In this document: piece after piece, positions 13,902-21,318 of the stretch
How the letters are laid out: each line of letters opens with the position of its first letter
Numbering within the stretch: the stretch's first letter is position 1
NCBI GenBank assembly: GCA_003506995.1
Contig: DNXB01000225.1
Span: 1,529-24,028, forward strand
Direction: 5' to 3'
Origin: Verrucomicrobiales bacterium
GTDB lineage: Bacteria; Verrucomicrobiota; Verrucomicrobiia; Verrucomicrobiales; Verrucomicrobiaceae
Length of the DNA: 22,500 nt
Notes under the pieces: model-generated
What the model was told of the DNA's origin: nothing
The model's input: only the letters and a program-made list of their open reading frames with translations
Databases searched by the model: none
Made by a program: the position numbers and the translations under genes

Positions 13902-15818
13902 TCACCCATACGCCCGCACCTCGACAACCCGCGCATGGTCGAGGCCGTTGGTGGCGGTGATGGTGAGGCGCAGGGCAATGACAGGCTCGGCGACGGCCAG
14001 CAAGTGCCTGCGATGTCTCTGGTAGTTGTTTTGGATGGACTCGACGGTTTGCCAGCCTTGGGGTGTTTCGATGCTTAGCTCGTAGTCGCGCACGGTTTCG
14101 GGCTGGGGGCGGCCCCAGAGCATTTTTTGCGTGTAGCCGTCGGCCTGTGAGAGCGTGAGGAGGCGATGCAAACCGGTGTCGAAGGTCAAAACGACCTCGC
14201 GGAGCATCACAGGCTTGTTCCAGCGGATTTCGAGCGTGGCGGGCAGTTCGCGGCTCATCCAACGATGCAGGCCGGGCTGCTGGCGATCATGAGGAAGTTT
14301 GGAAACGATGCGCGTGATGCCGCTGCGGATGTTTTCAGGCCCGGCGTGTGTTGGTTCGTGGCGATCTTGAGGACAGCAGAATGGGGACAGCAGAATGGCT
14401 TCTGATATTCTGCTGTCCCCATTCTGCTGTCCATCGGCTTGGGATGATGCAGTGATCTGCGCGGCTTTTCGCACGAGATCGTGTTCATCCTCATTTCGCA
14501 CACCGATCAAATGGCAGTCGTCTTTGAGCAATTGCTGTTGGATGGCGTGCATCAGGCCGGAATCATTCGCGATGTCGGCGGGGAGCACGCTTTGTCTCAG
14601 CGCAAGCGCCGCTGCGGTGCCGACGCCTTGGCCGATGACGGCACAGGTGGCCATGACGCGGGTGGAGGCAAAGGCGATGTGCGTGGCGGAGATGTTGCGA
14701 CCGGCGAACATCAGATTGCGCGGCCCGGTGGAGAGACAGCAGCGCAGTGGGATGTCGTAGATGAAGGGCAGATGATGCTGGGTGCAGGGCGGCAGTTCGG
14801 GCGCATCGACACCTTCCGGCGGATGCGTGTCGATGGGCCAGCCGCCATACGCGATGGCATCGGGGAAGGCGCGGGAGGTGATGAGATCGTTCTCCGTGAG
14901 GATGTGCTGACCGATGAAGCGGCGGCTCTCGCGCTTGCCGGGCAGGAAACCGACCCACTCCAGCGCCCAATGCGAGGCGTCGATCTCCGATTGATTTTTG
15001 ACGAAGTCCCACACGCCGAGCGTGATGGCGAGCAGCTCATCGCGGATGCGTTCGTTGTCCTTCAGCGTGTCGAGGCAGCCACCCCACTCGATCCACCAGT
15101 AGCCGTATTCGAGGCCGAGATCGAAGCCGCTTTGACCATAGGGCCGCAGTTTGAAATCCTCCGCCGTGAAGCGTCTCACCCACGGTGGTGCGGTGAAAGG
15201 CATCGGGCGGTCGTGCTTGCGTGCCTGGAACATGATCGACGAGCCGAGCGTCTTCGCATCCGCCTCGTCCTGCGCCAATGATTCACCGAACTGCGCCTTG
15301 CTCTCGCGTCCATGCATGAACGGCGCACCGGCCTCGAGGCCAAGCCGACCATCGCCCGTGCAATCGACGAACGTCTTCGCGCGAATGACGAAGGCATCCT
15401 CCGTGGACGGTCTCTCAGCACTCACCTCGCGAATGAGCCCATCCTCGACCACCGCGCTGACGACGGTGGTGTTTAAGAGCAGGGTGAGGTTCGGCTCACG
15501 ACGGCATTTGTCGTAAAGCAGGAGATCCATCAGCGCGGGTGAGCGCTGCGGATTCTGCACGGCGAGGTCGAGACGCAGCTCCTCGATGATGCCGCCCTCG
15601 CGCAGCTCGTTTTGCAGTTCCTCTCCGCCGCTGAGTCCCGTGGCACCGACAATGTGCATGCGCACCTCGCTGCTTGCATTGCCACCGAGCACACTGCGGT
15701 CCTGGCAAAGGATCACGCGTGCGCCGAGCCGTGCCGCCGCAAGCGCGCAACACACGCCCGCGATGCCGCCACCCGCCACGAGCAGGTCGCATTCGAGAGT
15801 CTGCTCGGTCACCGGCAT
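13902..15818 (-). CDS. FAD-dependent oxidoreductase with C-terminal F5/8-type-C-like domain
   Basis: A 638-residue flavoprotein of the FAD_oxidored (PF12831) type. The Rossmann motif GGGIAG is at 16-21, followed by VLGGNASSEVRMH, and the FAD-contacting FVDCTGDGRLGLEAGA segment. NLMFAGRNISATHIAF and GQGVGTAAALAL near residue 400 complete the fold. A linker near 455-495 leads to a beta-rich C-terminal domain that resembles a discoidin/F5-8C carbohydrate-binding fold. The substrate is unknown; I would guess a sugar or sugar acid. No signal peptide is visible, so a cytoplasmic location is likely. The start at 15818 lies 6 bp after the stop of the aldolase gene, so the two are almost certainly co-transcribed. 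A 62-bp palindromic insert encodes residues 463-483 within the linker. Confidence 0.85.
   Translation of the reverse strand: MPVTEQTLECDLLVAGGGIAGVCCALAAARLGARVILCQDRSVLGGNASSEVRMHIVGATGLSGGEELQNELREGGIIEELRLDLAVQNPQRSPALMDLLLYDKCRREPNLTLLLNTTVVSAVVEDGLIREVSAERPSTEDAFVIRAKTFVDCTGDGRLGLEAGAPFMHGRESKAQFGESLAQDEADAKTLGSSIMFQARKHDRPMPFTAPPWVRRFTAEDFKLRPYGQSGFDLGLEYGYWWIEWGGCLDTLKDNERIRDELLAITLGVWDFVKNQSEIDASHWALEWVGFLPGKRESRRFIGQHILTENDLITSRAFPDAIAYGGWPIDTHPPEGVDAPELPPCTQHHLPFIYDIPLRCCLSTGPRNLMFAGRNISATHIAFASTRVMATCAVIGQGVGTAAALALRQSVLPADIANDSGLMHAIQQQLLKDDCHLIGVRNEDEHDLVRKAAQITASSQADGQQNGDSRISEAILLSPFCCPQDRHEPTHAGPENIRSGITRIVSKLPHDRQQPGLHRWMSRELPATLEIRWNKPVMLREVVLTFDTGLHRLLTLSQADGYTQKMLWGRPQPETVRDYELSIETPQGWQTVESIQNNYQRHRRHLLAVAEPVIALRLTITATNGLDHARVVEVRAYG
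14371..14432. repeat. 26-bp perfect inverted repeat inserted in the oxidoreductase gene
   Basis: The left arm at 14371-14396 and the right arm at 14407-14432 are perfectly complementary over 26 bp, with a 10-nt loop. Each arm holds two copies of a unit, GGACAGCAGAATGG and a 3'-shortened copy, so the element is both tandem and palindromic. It is 62 bp, keeps the frame open and falls in the linker between two domains. It is probably a small mobile palindromic repeat; other copies elsewhere in the genome are expected. Confidence 0.85.
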
Positions 15819-15824
15819 GGCAAG

Positions 15825-16586
15825 TCAGAGTTGCACCGCCGCACGGGCTGCTTTCATGCCAGTGGAGACGCAGCGGAAGTCGCTGATCACATTGAAAAAG
15901 CGGAAGCCCATGTCGTGATAGCCTTTCACCTGATCGGGAGCACAGGGAATGGCCGCCACCTTGCCGTGACGCGCACACGCATCAGCCACGCTCTGCAAAA
16001 TGGCCCGCACCTCGGGATCATCGGTCTTGCCAAACTTGCCAAGACCCAGCGTGAGATCAGCAGGGCCGACAAACAGCACATCCACGCCCGGCGTGGCCGC
16101 GATTTCATCAACATACGGCACCACATCCGGCTCCTCGATCTGCACGACGAGGAAGTTCTCGTCATTCGCCTTCGCCAGATACTCCGCAGGCGGGATGCGG
16201 CCGAAATCCGCCTCCGCATGAATGCCATCGTAGCCACGCTGACCCAGCGGAGGGAACTTCATCGCCCGCGCCACCTCGCGCACTTCATCGGGATGCTTCA
16301 CACGCGGCAGCATGATGCCACGGGCACCGGATTCGATGAGATGGAGCACATCCGTGTAGTTCGACGGCTTCACTCGAATCAGCGCATCCGCGCCACCGAG
16401 CCGGCATGCCTGGATGAGCGCGTAAACCATCGATGCATCCACGCGCTTGTGCTCCAGGCAGATCCAAACGGCATCAAAGCCGGATGAGGCGATCATTTCG
16501 ACCAGCTCGGGATCGGTGTAGCAGGACTTTGCCGTGATGACGGTTTCACCGGCGCGGATTTTTTGGAGAACGTAGGATGGTTGCAT
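15825..16586 (-). CDS. HpcH/HpaI-family aldolase
   Basis: A 253-residue class II pyruvate-type aldolase, which splits or makes 2-keto-3-deoxy or 4-hydroxy-2-oxo acids with a divalent metal. The fold and residues match: H46 in CLEHKR, R71 in LIRVKPSN, E151 in VVQIEEPDVV and D177 in VGPADLTLGLG, which correspond to the catalytic and metal-binding residues known for HpcH. GARGIMLPRVKHPDEV and GQRGYDGIHA are further family segments. The exact substrate (2-keto-3-deoxyglucarate, rhamnonate or a relative) cannot be fixed. The start at 16586 is the first ATG. It lies 83 bp downstream of the cytochrome-WD40 gene and 6 bp upstream of the oxidoreductase, suggesting joint work on an organic acid made from a sugar. 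Confidence 0.88.
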   Translation of the reverse strand: MQPSYVLQKIRAGETVITAKSCYTDPELVEMIASSGFDAVWICLEHKRVDASMVYALIQACRLGGADALIRVKPSNYTDVLHLIESGARGIMLPRVKHPDEVREVARAMKFPPLGQRGYDGIHAEADFGRIPPAEYLAKANDENFLVVQIEEPDVVPYVDEIAATPGVDVLFVGPADLTLGLGKFGKTDDPEVRAILQSVADACARHGKVAAIPCAPDQVKGYHDMGFRFFNVISDFRCVSTGMKAARAAVQL

Positions 16587-16669
16587 GCGCTCGTTCAGAG
16601 AGCCTTGAACGGGTGGTCATGTCAAGACAAGCCGTGCCTGGTCAAACGGGGCGCACGCTCGTCATCGCG

Positions 16670-19201
16670 TCAGGGCTTGAACACCGCGATCTCTTTCGCG
16701 GAGGCAACGTCCCAGGCGCGGACGATGCCGTCTTCATCACCGCCGAGGATGAGATCACCGGCTCGATTGGTCGCGAGGGATTGCAGGAAGCTGGTCGAGC
16801 CAGGAAGTTTTTTCACCTCGCCGCCATCACTGGTGATGAGGCGGAGCTTGGTGTCACCAGCGCTGGTGGCGATCTGATCAGCCGCGCCGAGGTAGCGGAT
16901 GCCAGTGACTTCCTTGTCCCAGCCATCGACGTTCTTGCGGCGGTCGCCGGTGGTCCAGTCCCAGATTTTCACGACATTGTCCGCGCCGCTGCTGGCGAGC
17001 ATGCGGCCATCCGCACGCCAGGAAACGCCCAGCACATGATGCGTGTGACCTTCGAAGACCTTCACGACCTTGCCCGTGCTCAGATCGGTGATGCGCACGG
17101 CCTTGTCGGCTCCGCCGGAGGCGAGAAGCTTGCCGTCAGGCGTGAAGTCGAGCGCGAAGACGCTGTCGAGGTGACGCTCGGCATAGTCCTTGGTGAGTTT
17201 GCCGGTTTCGATGTCCCACAAGGTGATGTCGCCGCTGCGCGAAGGCTCGCCGCTGCCGATGGCGAGTGTTTTGCCATCAGGGCTGAAGGCGATGCTGTTG
17301 GCGCGGTCAGTGATGAGTGATTTGCCATCTCCGGTGCCGAAAGCGCGTTCGAGCACCCAGGTGGTGGAAGTGTTGCCGGGCACGATGGGTTTGCCGGTGA
17401 CGGTGCTCCACGCGAGCTGCGGGCCGGCATCGAAGATGGCGATCAATTCGAGGCCGTTGGGCGAGAATTGCAGCGCTTTGGCCTTCTTCATGGAGGCGGC
17501 GAGCGCGTTGGTGGCTAGATCACGCTCGGCATTCGCTTTCTCGGATTCCTTCTTCACGACTTCGAGACGTGCTTTGGCATCCAGCACGCTCTGTTTGGCC
17601 TTTTGCTCGTTTTCGGTGACGAGTTTGATCTCGTTCGCGGTGTCGGTGATGGCGGCCTCGCCGCGTGTGAGGGCTTCCTGGGCCAGTTTGAGGTCCGTGG
17701 CGGCTTTGTCGGCCTTTTCCTTGGCCTCGGTCTGCTTTTTCAGCATCGCGTCATCCACCTTCATTTTCGGCACGGCGGCGATTTGATCGGCGATGGCCTT
17801 CAAAGCCTTGTCTGCGGCGGCTTTGGCATCCTCCTTCGGCTTGATGGCCTTCCGTCTTTCTTCGAGCGACGGCTTCGCGAGTAAAACGAGTTCACCAAGA
17901 TCGCTGGCCTTCCTCAAGCGATCGTTGACCTCCTTCAAGCGATTATTCTGTTCGGCGAGATCAGCGGGAGCTGACTGAGGCTGCTTCTGGCTTTCGGCGA
18001 GAAGTTTGATTTCGTTGGTGGCGGCGGCAATGACGGACTCGGCGCGGGTGAGGGCTGTCTGGGCGAGTTTGAGGTCGAGGGCGGCCTTGGCGCTGCTGGC
18101 TTGAGCCTCCGCCTGTTTTTTGGCGAGGTCTTCATCTGGCTTGCCAGCGGAAGCCTGCGCGACTTGCTCCTCGATTTCTTTTGCGGCCTTGTCCGCTATC
18201 GCATGGGCGTCCTGTTTGGTCTTCAGATCCTTCTTCTTGTCCTCAAGGCTCTTCTTCGCGAGTTCGGCGAGTTCATTGGCTTTCTTCAAACGGTTCGTCT
18301 GCTCGGTGGCATCGGTCTCGGCCTTTTTGATGGCCTCGTTTTGATAAGCGACCTCCAAAACGGCCCGTGAAGCTGCAAGCGTGCGCTGCGCGACGGCTTG
18401 CTCGCCGACGAGGTCGGTCTTGATGTGCGAAATGAGCTTTCCACCGGCGGTTTCGGTGATCTTGATCGAGTTGTCAGCCTCCTGCGTGGCGGTGAACTTC
18501 GGATGCGTCAGCACGGGTGCGGCGGCGGGTTTCGATTCACGTTTCCAGAGCTTCACCTCGCGGAAACTGCCGGTGGCGAGACGCGTGCCGTCGGGACTGA
18601 AGGCCAAAGATTGCACAACATCACGATGCGCGACACCGGGTTGCTTGTAGAGGCCGGACTTGAGCAATGCCTCGTCGGTGAGCTTGGTGACGAGGCTTTG
18701 TGTGGGCAGATGGTAGATGCTGATCTGATTGGCGCGCGCGGCGGCGGCGAAGTCGCCGTGTGATGTGACGGCGATGGCGAAAATGGTCTGCAAACCGGCA
18801 GGCAGTGGTTCCCAGGAAAAGATGACCTCCCGTTTCGGCGAGGCTTTCGCGCCTTCATCGATCCATGCTTTGAACAGCGCGAGCTGTTCGGTGGTGAGGT
18901 TCACCGCGCCGACTTTGTTGCCCTTCGGCGGCATTTCAGAATCCCAGGTGTGCGCCGCAGCCTGGTACATGATACTTTCCGCGCCTTTGCCAGGAATGAT
19001 GCCCACATCGGTCTCACCGCCCTTGGTCATCAACTCCGGCGTCTCCATGTTGAGGCCGCCCTTGGTTGTGGTCTTGTTGTGGCAGGCGATGCAGTTGTCC
19101 TTCAGAAAAGGACGGACCTGCGTGTCGTAATCGATCGGAGCGGCGTTCGCCGTAATGACGAATGCAGAATGCAGAATGACGGATGGAATGATGGCTTTCA
19201 T
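16670..19201 (-). CDS. Exported cytochrome c / WD40 protein with an inserted coiled coil
   Basis: An 843-residue exported protein. Residues 1-21 are a signal peptide. A planctomycete-type cytochrome c domain follows with heme motif C37-I-A-C40-H41 and a likely axial Met90 in EMPPKG. WD40 propeller blades begin near 130, stop near 230, and resume from 573 to the end with FSPDGKTLAIGSG, FTPDGKLLASGGADK and ADGRMLASSGADNVVKIWD. The interval at about 265-570 is a long Lys/Ala/Glu-rich coiled coil that contains an internal duplication (302-406 and 419-535). The ATG at 19201 overlaps the previous stop codon as ATGA, so translation is coupled to the PPC-type gene. Electron transfer at the cell surface or structural scaffolding are both possible; the true role is unknown. 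Confidence 0.85.
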   Translation of the reverse strand: MKAIIPSVILHSAFVITANAAPIDYDTQVRPFLKDNCIACHNKTTTKGGLNMETPELMTKGGETDVGIIPGKGAESIMYQAAAHTWDSEMPPKGNKVGAVNLTTEQLALFKAWIDEGAKASPKREVIFSWEPLPAGLQTIFAIAVTSHGDFAAAARANQISIYHLPTQSLVTKLTDEALLKSGLYKQPGVAHRDVVQSLAFSPDGTRLATGSFREVKLWKRESKPAAAPVLTHPKFTATQEADNSIKITETAGGKLISHIKTDLVGEQAVAQRTLAASRAVLEVAYQNEAIKKAETDATEQTNRLKKANELAELAKKSLEDKKKDLKTKQDAHAIADKAAKEIEEQVAQASAGKPDEDLAKKQAEAQASSAKAALDLKLAQTALTRAESVIAAATNEIKLLAESQKQPQSAPADLAEQNNRLKEVNDRLRKASDLGELVLLAKPSLEERRKAIKPKEDAKAAADKALKAIADQIAAVPKMKVDDAMLKKQTEAKEKADKAATDLKLAQEALTRGEAAITDTANEIKLVTENEQKAKQSVLDAKARLEVVKKESEKANAERDLATNALAASMKKAKALQFSPNGLELIAIFDAGPQLAWSTVTGKPIVPGNTSTTWVLERAFGTGDGKSLITDRANSIAFSPDGKTLAIGSGEPSRSGDITLWDIETGKLTKDYAERHLDSVFALDFTPDGKLLASGGADKAVRITDLSTGKVVKVFEGHTHHVLGVSWRADGRMLASSGADNVVKIWDWTTGDRRKNVDGWDKEVTGIRYLGAADQIATSAGDTKLRLITSDGGEVKKLPGSTSFLQSLATNRAGDLILGGDEDGIVRAWDVASAKEIAVFKP
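19153..19190. repeat. Simple repeat (AATGACG / GAATGCA units) within the signal-peptide coding region
   Basis: Units AATGACGAATGCA, GAATGCA and GAATGACGG lie side by side. On the minus strand they read as CATTCTGCATTC and ATTCGTCATT and encode ILHSAFVIT in the signal peptide of the cytochrome-WD40 protein. The same kind of sequence precedes the PAP2 gene at 3583-3610 and recurs at 21191-21214. Confidence 0.55.
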
Positions 19202-21246
19202 TTTTTGGCGACCTCCTTCACACGGATGTGGATGGGATTGGAATAGACGATGAAGGTGGCCTCTTTGGGCGTGGCTTTGGCGATGAGGTCTTTGACGAGC
19301 TTGTCGTTGTCCGCCTTGGCTTTGTCGGCCTGCTTAAGCGCCTCGGTGGCGGCTTTGACCAGCTCCGCCTTCTTGGGCGTGGTGTCGGCGTTGGCGGCGT
19401 CGAGCTTCTTCTTGGCTTCCTTTTGGTCACCGAGGAATTTTTTTGCGTCGGACTCGGCCTGGGCGAGTTCTTCGAGGCTGTGCCGAACTTTCATCTTGGC
19501 GGGGCCTTGGAGGATGAAGCCGTAGTCGCCGGGGGCGAGCTTGAGGGTCTTCACATCGAGCGTGAATTTGCCATCGGTCGCTTTGGCGGCGATGTCAGCC
19601 TCGGGGGCTTTGGTGGCGTCCGCGATGAGGCCGAGGACTTTGAGCTTGAGCGCGTCGGTAAACTCGGCGTGGCGGGTGACTTTGAGGGCGATGTCGAGCT
19701 TGGCGTCGGCAGCGACTTCGAGGATGTCTGTTTTCTCGGTCTGGACGAAGGCGGGAGCGGTTTGCGTGCTGACGCCAAGCGCGGGAGCGCCGGTGGTGCG
19801 GTAGAGCGGGCTTTCCTTGGTCATGTCAGTCACGTTGTAGCTGACAAACTGGCTCTTGGAGATGCCGCTGAGCACGCTGGCACCTGCGGGAGCATCAGCG
19901 GCGGCTTGAAACGCGATGTAGCCGAGCGACTGGCCTTTGCCGATGAAGCCGCCGAGGCAGGTGACGCCTGCTGGGAGGTTCTCCGCCTTCAATTCGATCG
20001 GCTCGCTCAAAGCGTTGCGATTGGGCGCGACGACTTCGAGCGCGGCGATGCCATTGCGCGAGACGTTGGAGCTGCCGGACTCGGCGGTCTTGGTTTTGGC
20101 TCCGGGCAGGATGGGATTGATGGCGATGAGCGCCGGAGGTTTTGGAGCTTCCTTGAGGATGCGTAGCTCAAACGGATGCGTGGTTCCGAAGGCGTCATTC
20201 AGCGTGAGTCGGAAGGTGCCGTCGGCCTTGGCCTCGTAGGCGTAGGAGGGATCGCGGTTGAGCACGGCGAGGCTCGGCGCGGGTGTGATGGCGGGCGCAT
20301 CAGCGACTTCGGCCTGCGCGGTGAGTGTACCGTCGGCTTTTAGGTTTTCGATGACAAGCTGTGGATCGGTGGGATGACCGAGCTGATGCGAATGGACCTC
20401 GATGATGAATTTTTCGCCCGTCTTGAAGGCGAGATCGAAGCTATGCGTGGCACCGAGCGGCAGGAAGGCATCTTGAATCGTCTGGCCGATCTGAACGGGG
20501 CGCACGGGGCCTGCTTTGCTGGCGAGACGGGCCGGAGGCGGTGTGGTGCTGAGCGTGACGCGGTAGCTGTAGTCGTCTCCGGGGCGGAACATGAGTTCGT
20601 TCAAGCGGAGGCGGTAAGTGGCGTCGGCCTTGGCGGTGAAGGTGAGCACGCCATCGCGCATGCGGGCGAGTTCGCGGCCAGTGGGAGCGCTGACGGCGGC
20701 GAGAAGCTCGGTGCGCGTGTCGAAGCGGCGACCGCTGAAGGTGGCAGTGATGGTCTGGCCGTTTTTCGCGTCGAAGGTGAACCAATGCGGCGCGGCCGAC
20801 TTGAAGACGCCCTGAATGACGGAGTTGAGCGCAACTTTGTGTGCTTTGTCGGCCTTGGTGTTCGTGCCGGGTGACTCGACGGTGTCGAGCGTGCTGATTT
20901 CAAACACGCGCGGATTGGAGACGCCGTAACGACCGACGAAACGGAGATCGTAAAGCGCGGGCTTCAGATCGGCAGGCAGAGCAAGGCTGACGACGTTTGG
21001 CTTGGGGCTTTTAACGGGAATGGAGCGCTCATTGAGCAGCATGGCGATGGGCGCGTCGAGATCCGTGCCGCGAAGCGTGAGTTCGACGGTTGTGCCGGCT
21101 TTGGAGCCGAGCGGAGCGATGCCGGTGAGCGCGGGCGTGGGAAACGTGGCCTGGGAGAAGGCTGAAGCAGCGCAAGCGACGAGGATGAACGGAACGATAT
21201 GAAATGCAGAATGGCAGCGAGACATGGAACGAGTGTTCATGGGCAT
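19198..21246 (-). CDS. Exported PPC/TIG-like protein with C-terminal coiled coil
   Basis: A 682-residue exported protein. The signal peptide spans roughly residues 1-32 (FHIVPFILVACAASAFSQA). A TIG/IPT-like opening (LTGIAPLGSKAGTTVELTLRGTDLDAPIAMLL) is followed by segments like pre-peptidase C-terminal domains (APHWFTFDAKNGQTITATFSG..., THSFDLAFKTGEKFIIEVHS). Further beta domains follow, and a Lys/Ala/Asp-rich coiled coil at about 590-660. There is no enzymatic motif. Three starts are possible (21246, 21240, 21225); 21246 is chosen because AGGA lies 9 nt upstream. It overlaps the cytochrome-WD40 gene by 4 bp and lies 72 bp after the DUF1553 gene. From known neighbourhoods in Verrucomicrobiota and Planctomycetota, this trio is typically encoded together with DUF1549/1553 proteins. 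Its likely site is the periplasm or cell surface. Confidence 0.8.
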   Translation of the reverse strand: MPMNTRSMSRCHSAFHIVPFILVACAASAFSQATFPTPALTGIAPLGSKAGTTVELTLRGTDLDAPIAMLLNERSIPVKSPKPNVVSLALPADLKPALYDLRFVGRYGVSNPRVFEISTLDTVESPGTNTKADKAHKVALNSVIQGVFKSAAPHWFTFDAKNGQTITATFSGRRFDTRTELLAAVSAPTGRELARMRDGVLTFTAKADATYRLRLNELMFRPGDDYSYRVTLSTTPPPARLASKAGPVRPVQIGQTIQDAFLPLGATHSFDLAFKTGEKFIIEVHSHQLGHPTDPQLVIENLKADGTLTAQAEVADAPAITPAPSLAVLNRDPSYAYEAKADGTFRLTLNDAFGTTHPFELRILKEAPKPPALIAINPILPGAKTKTAESGSSNVSRNGIAALEVVAPNRNALSEPIELKAENLPAGVTCLGGFIGKGQSLGYIAFQAAADAPAGASVLSGISKSQFVSYNVTDMTKESPLYRTTGAPALGVSTQTAPAFVQTEKTDILEVAADAKLDIALKVTRHAEFTDALKLKVLGLIADATKAPEADIAAKATDGKFTLDVKTLKLAPGDYGFILQGPAKMKVRHSLEELAQAESDAKKFLGDQKEAKKKLDAANADTTPKKAELVKAATEALKQADKAKADNDKLVKDLIAKATPKEATFIVYSNPIHIRVKEVAKK
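21191..21214. repeat. GCAGAATG-type simple repeat in a second signal-peptide coding region
   Basis: The stretch contains GATATGAAATGCAGAATGGC. On the minus strand it encodes CHSAFHI of the PPC/TIG-like protein's signal peptide, close in kind to LHSAFVI encoded by the repeat at 19153-19190. Only one full CATTCTGCATT unit is present. Confidence 0.4.
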
Positions 21247-21275
21247 TTGGCAGGTCCTGAGTTGGATTTTGGAAG

Positions 21276-21299
21276 GCGGATGAGGGCATCCGCGCTCCG
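21276..21299. repeat. REP-like hairpin between DUF1553 and PPC/TIG genes
   Basis: GCGGATG (21276-21282), a 4-nt loop and CATCCGC (21287-21293) form a perfect 7-bp stem, followed by GCTCCG. From memory, GGAGCGCGGA...TCCGC elements occur dispersed in related genomes. It could also act as an mRNA processing or attenuation hairpin within the operon. There is no U-tract on the minus-strand side, so it does not look like a full terminator. Confidence 0.45.
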
Positions 21300-21318
21300 C
21301 ATGAAGAAGCGCTCTCGA

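Noticed and set aside
15612..16487. Plus-strand frame opposite the aldolase and oxidoreductase genes
   Set aside because: It crosses two well-supported minus-strand genes and looks like GC-rich antisense sequence.
19228..20166. Gly/Val/Asp-rich plus-strand frame of 312 codons
   Set aside because: Its composition follows from being antisense to the Ala/Lys/Pro-rich PPC/TIG-like gene; no motif supports it.
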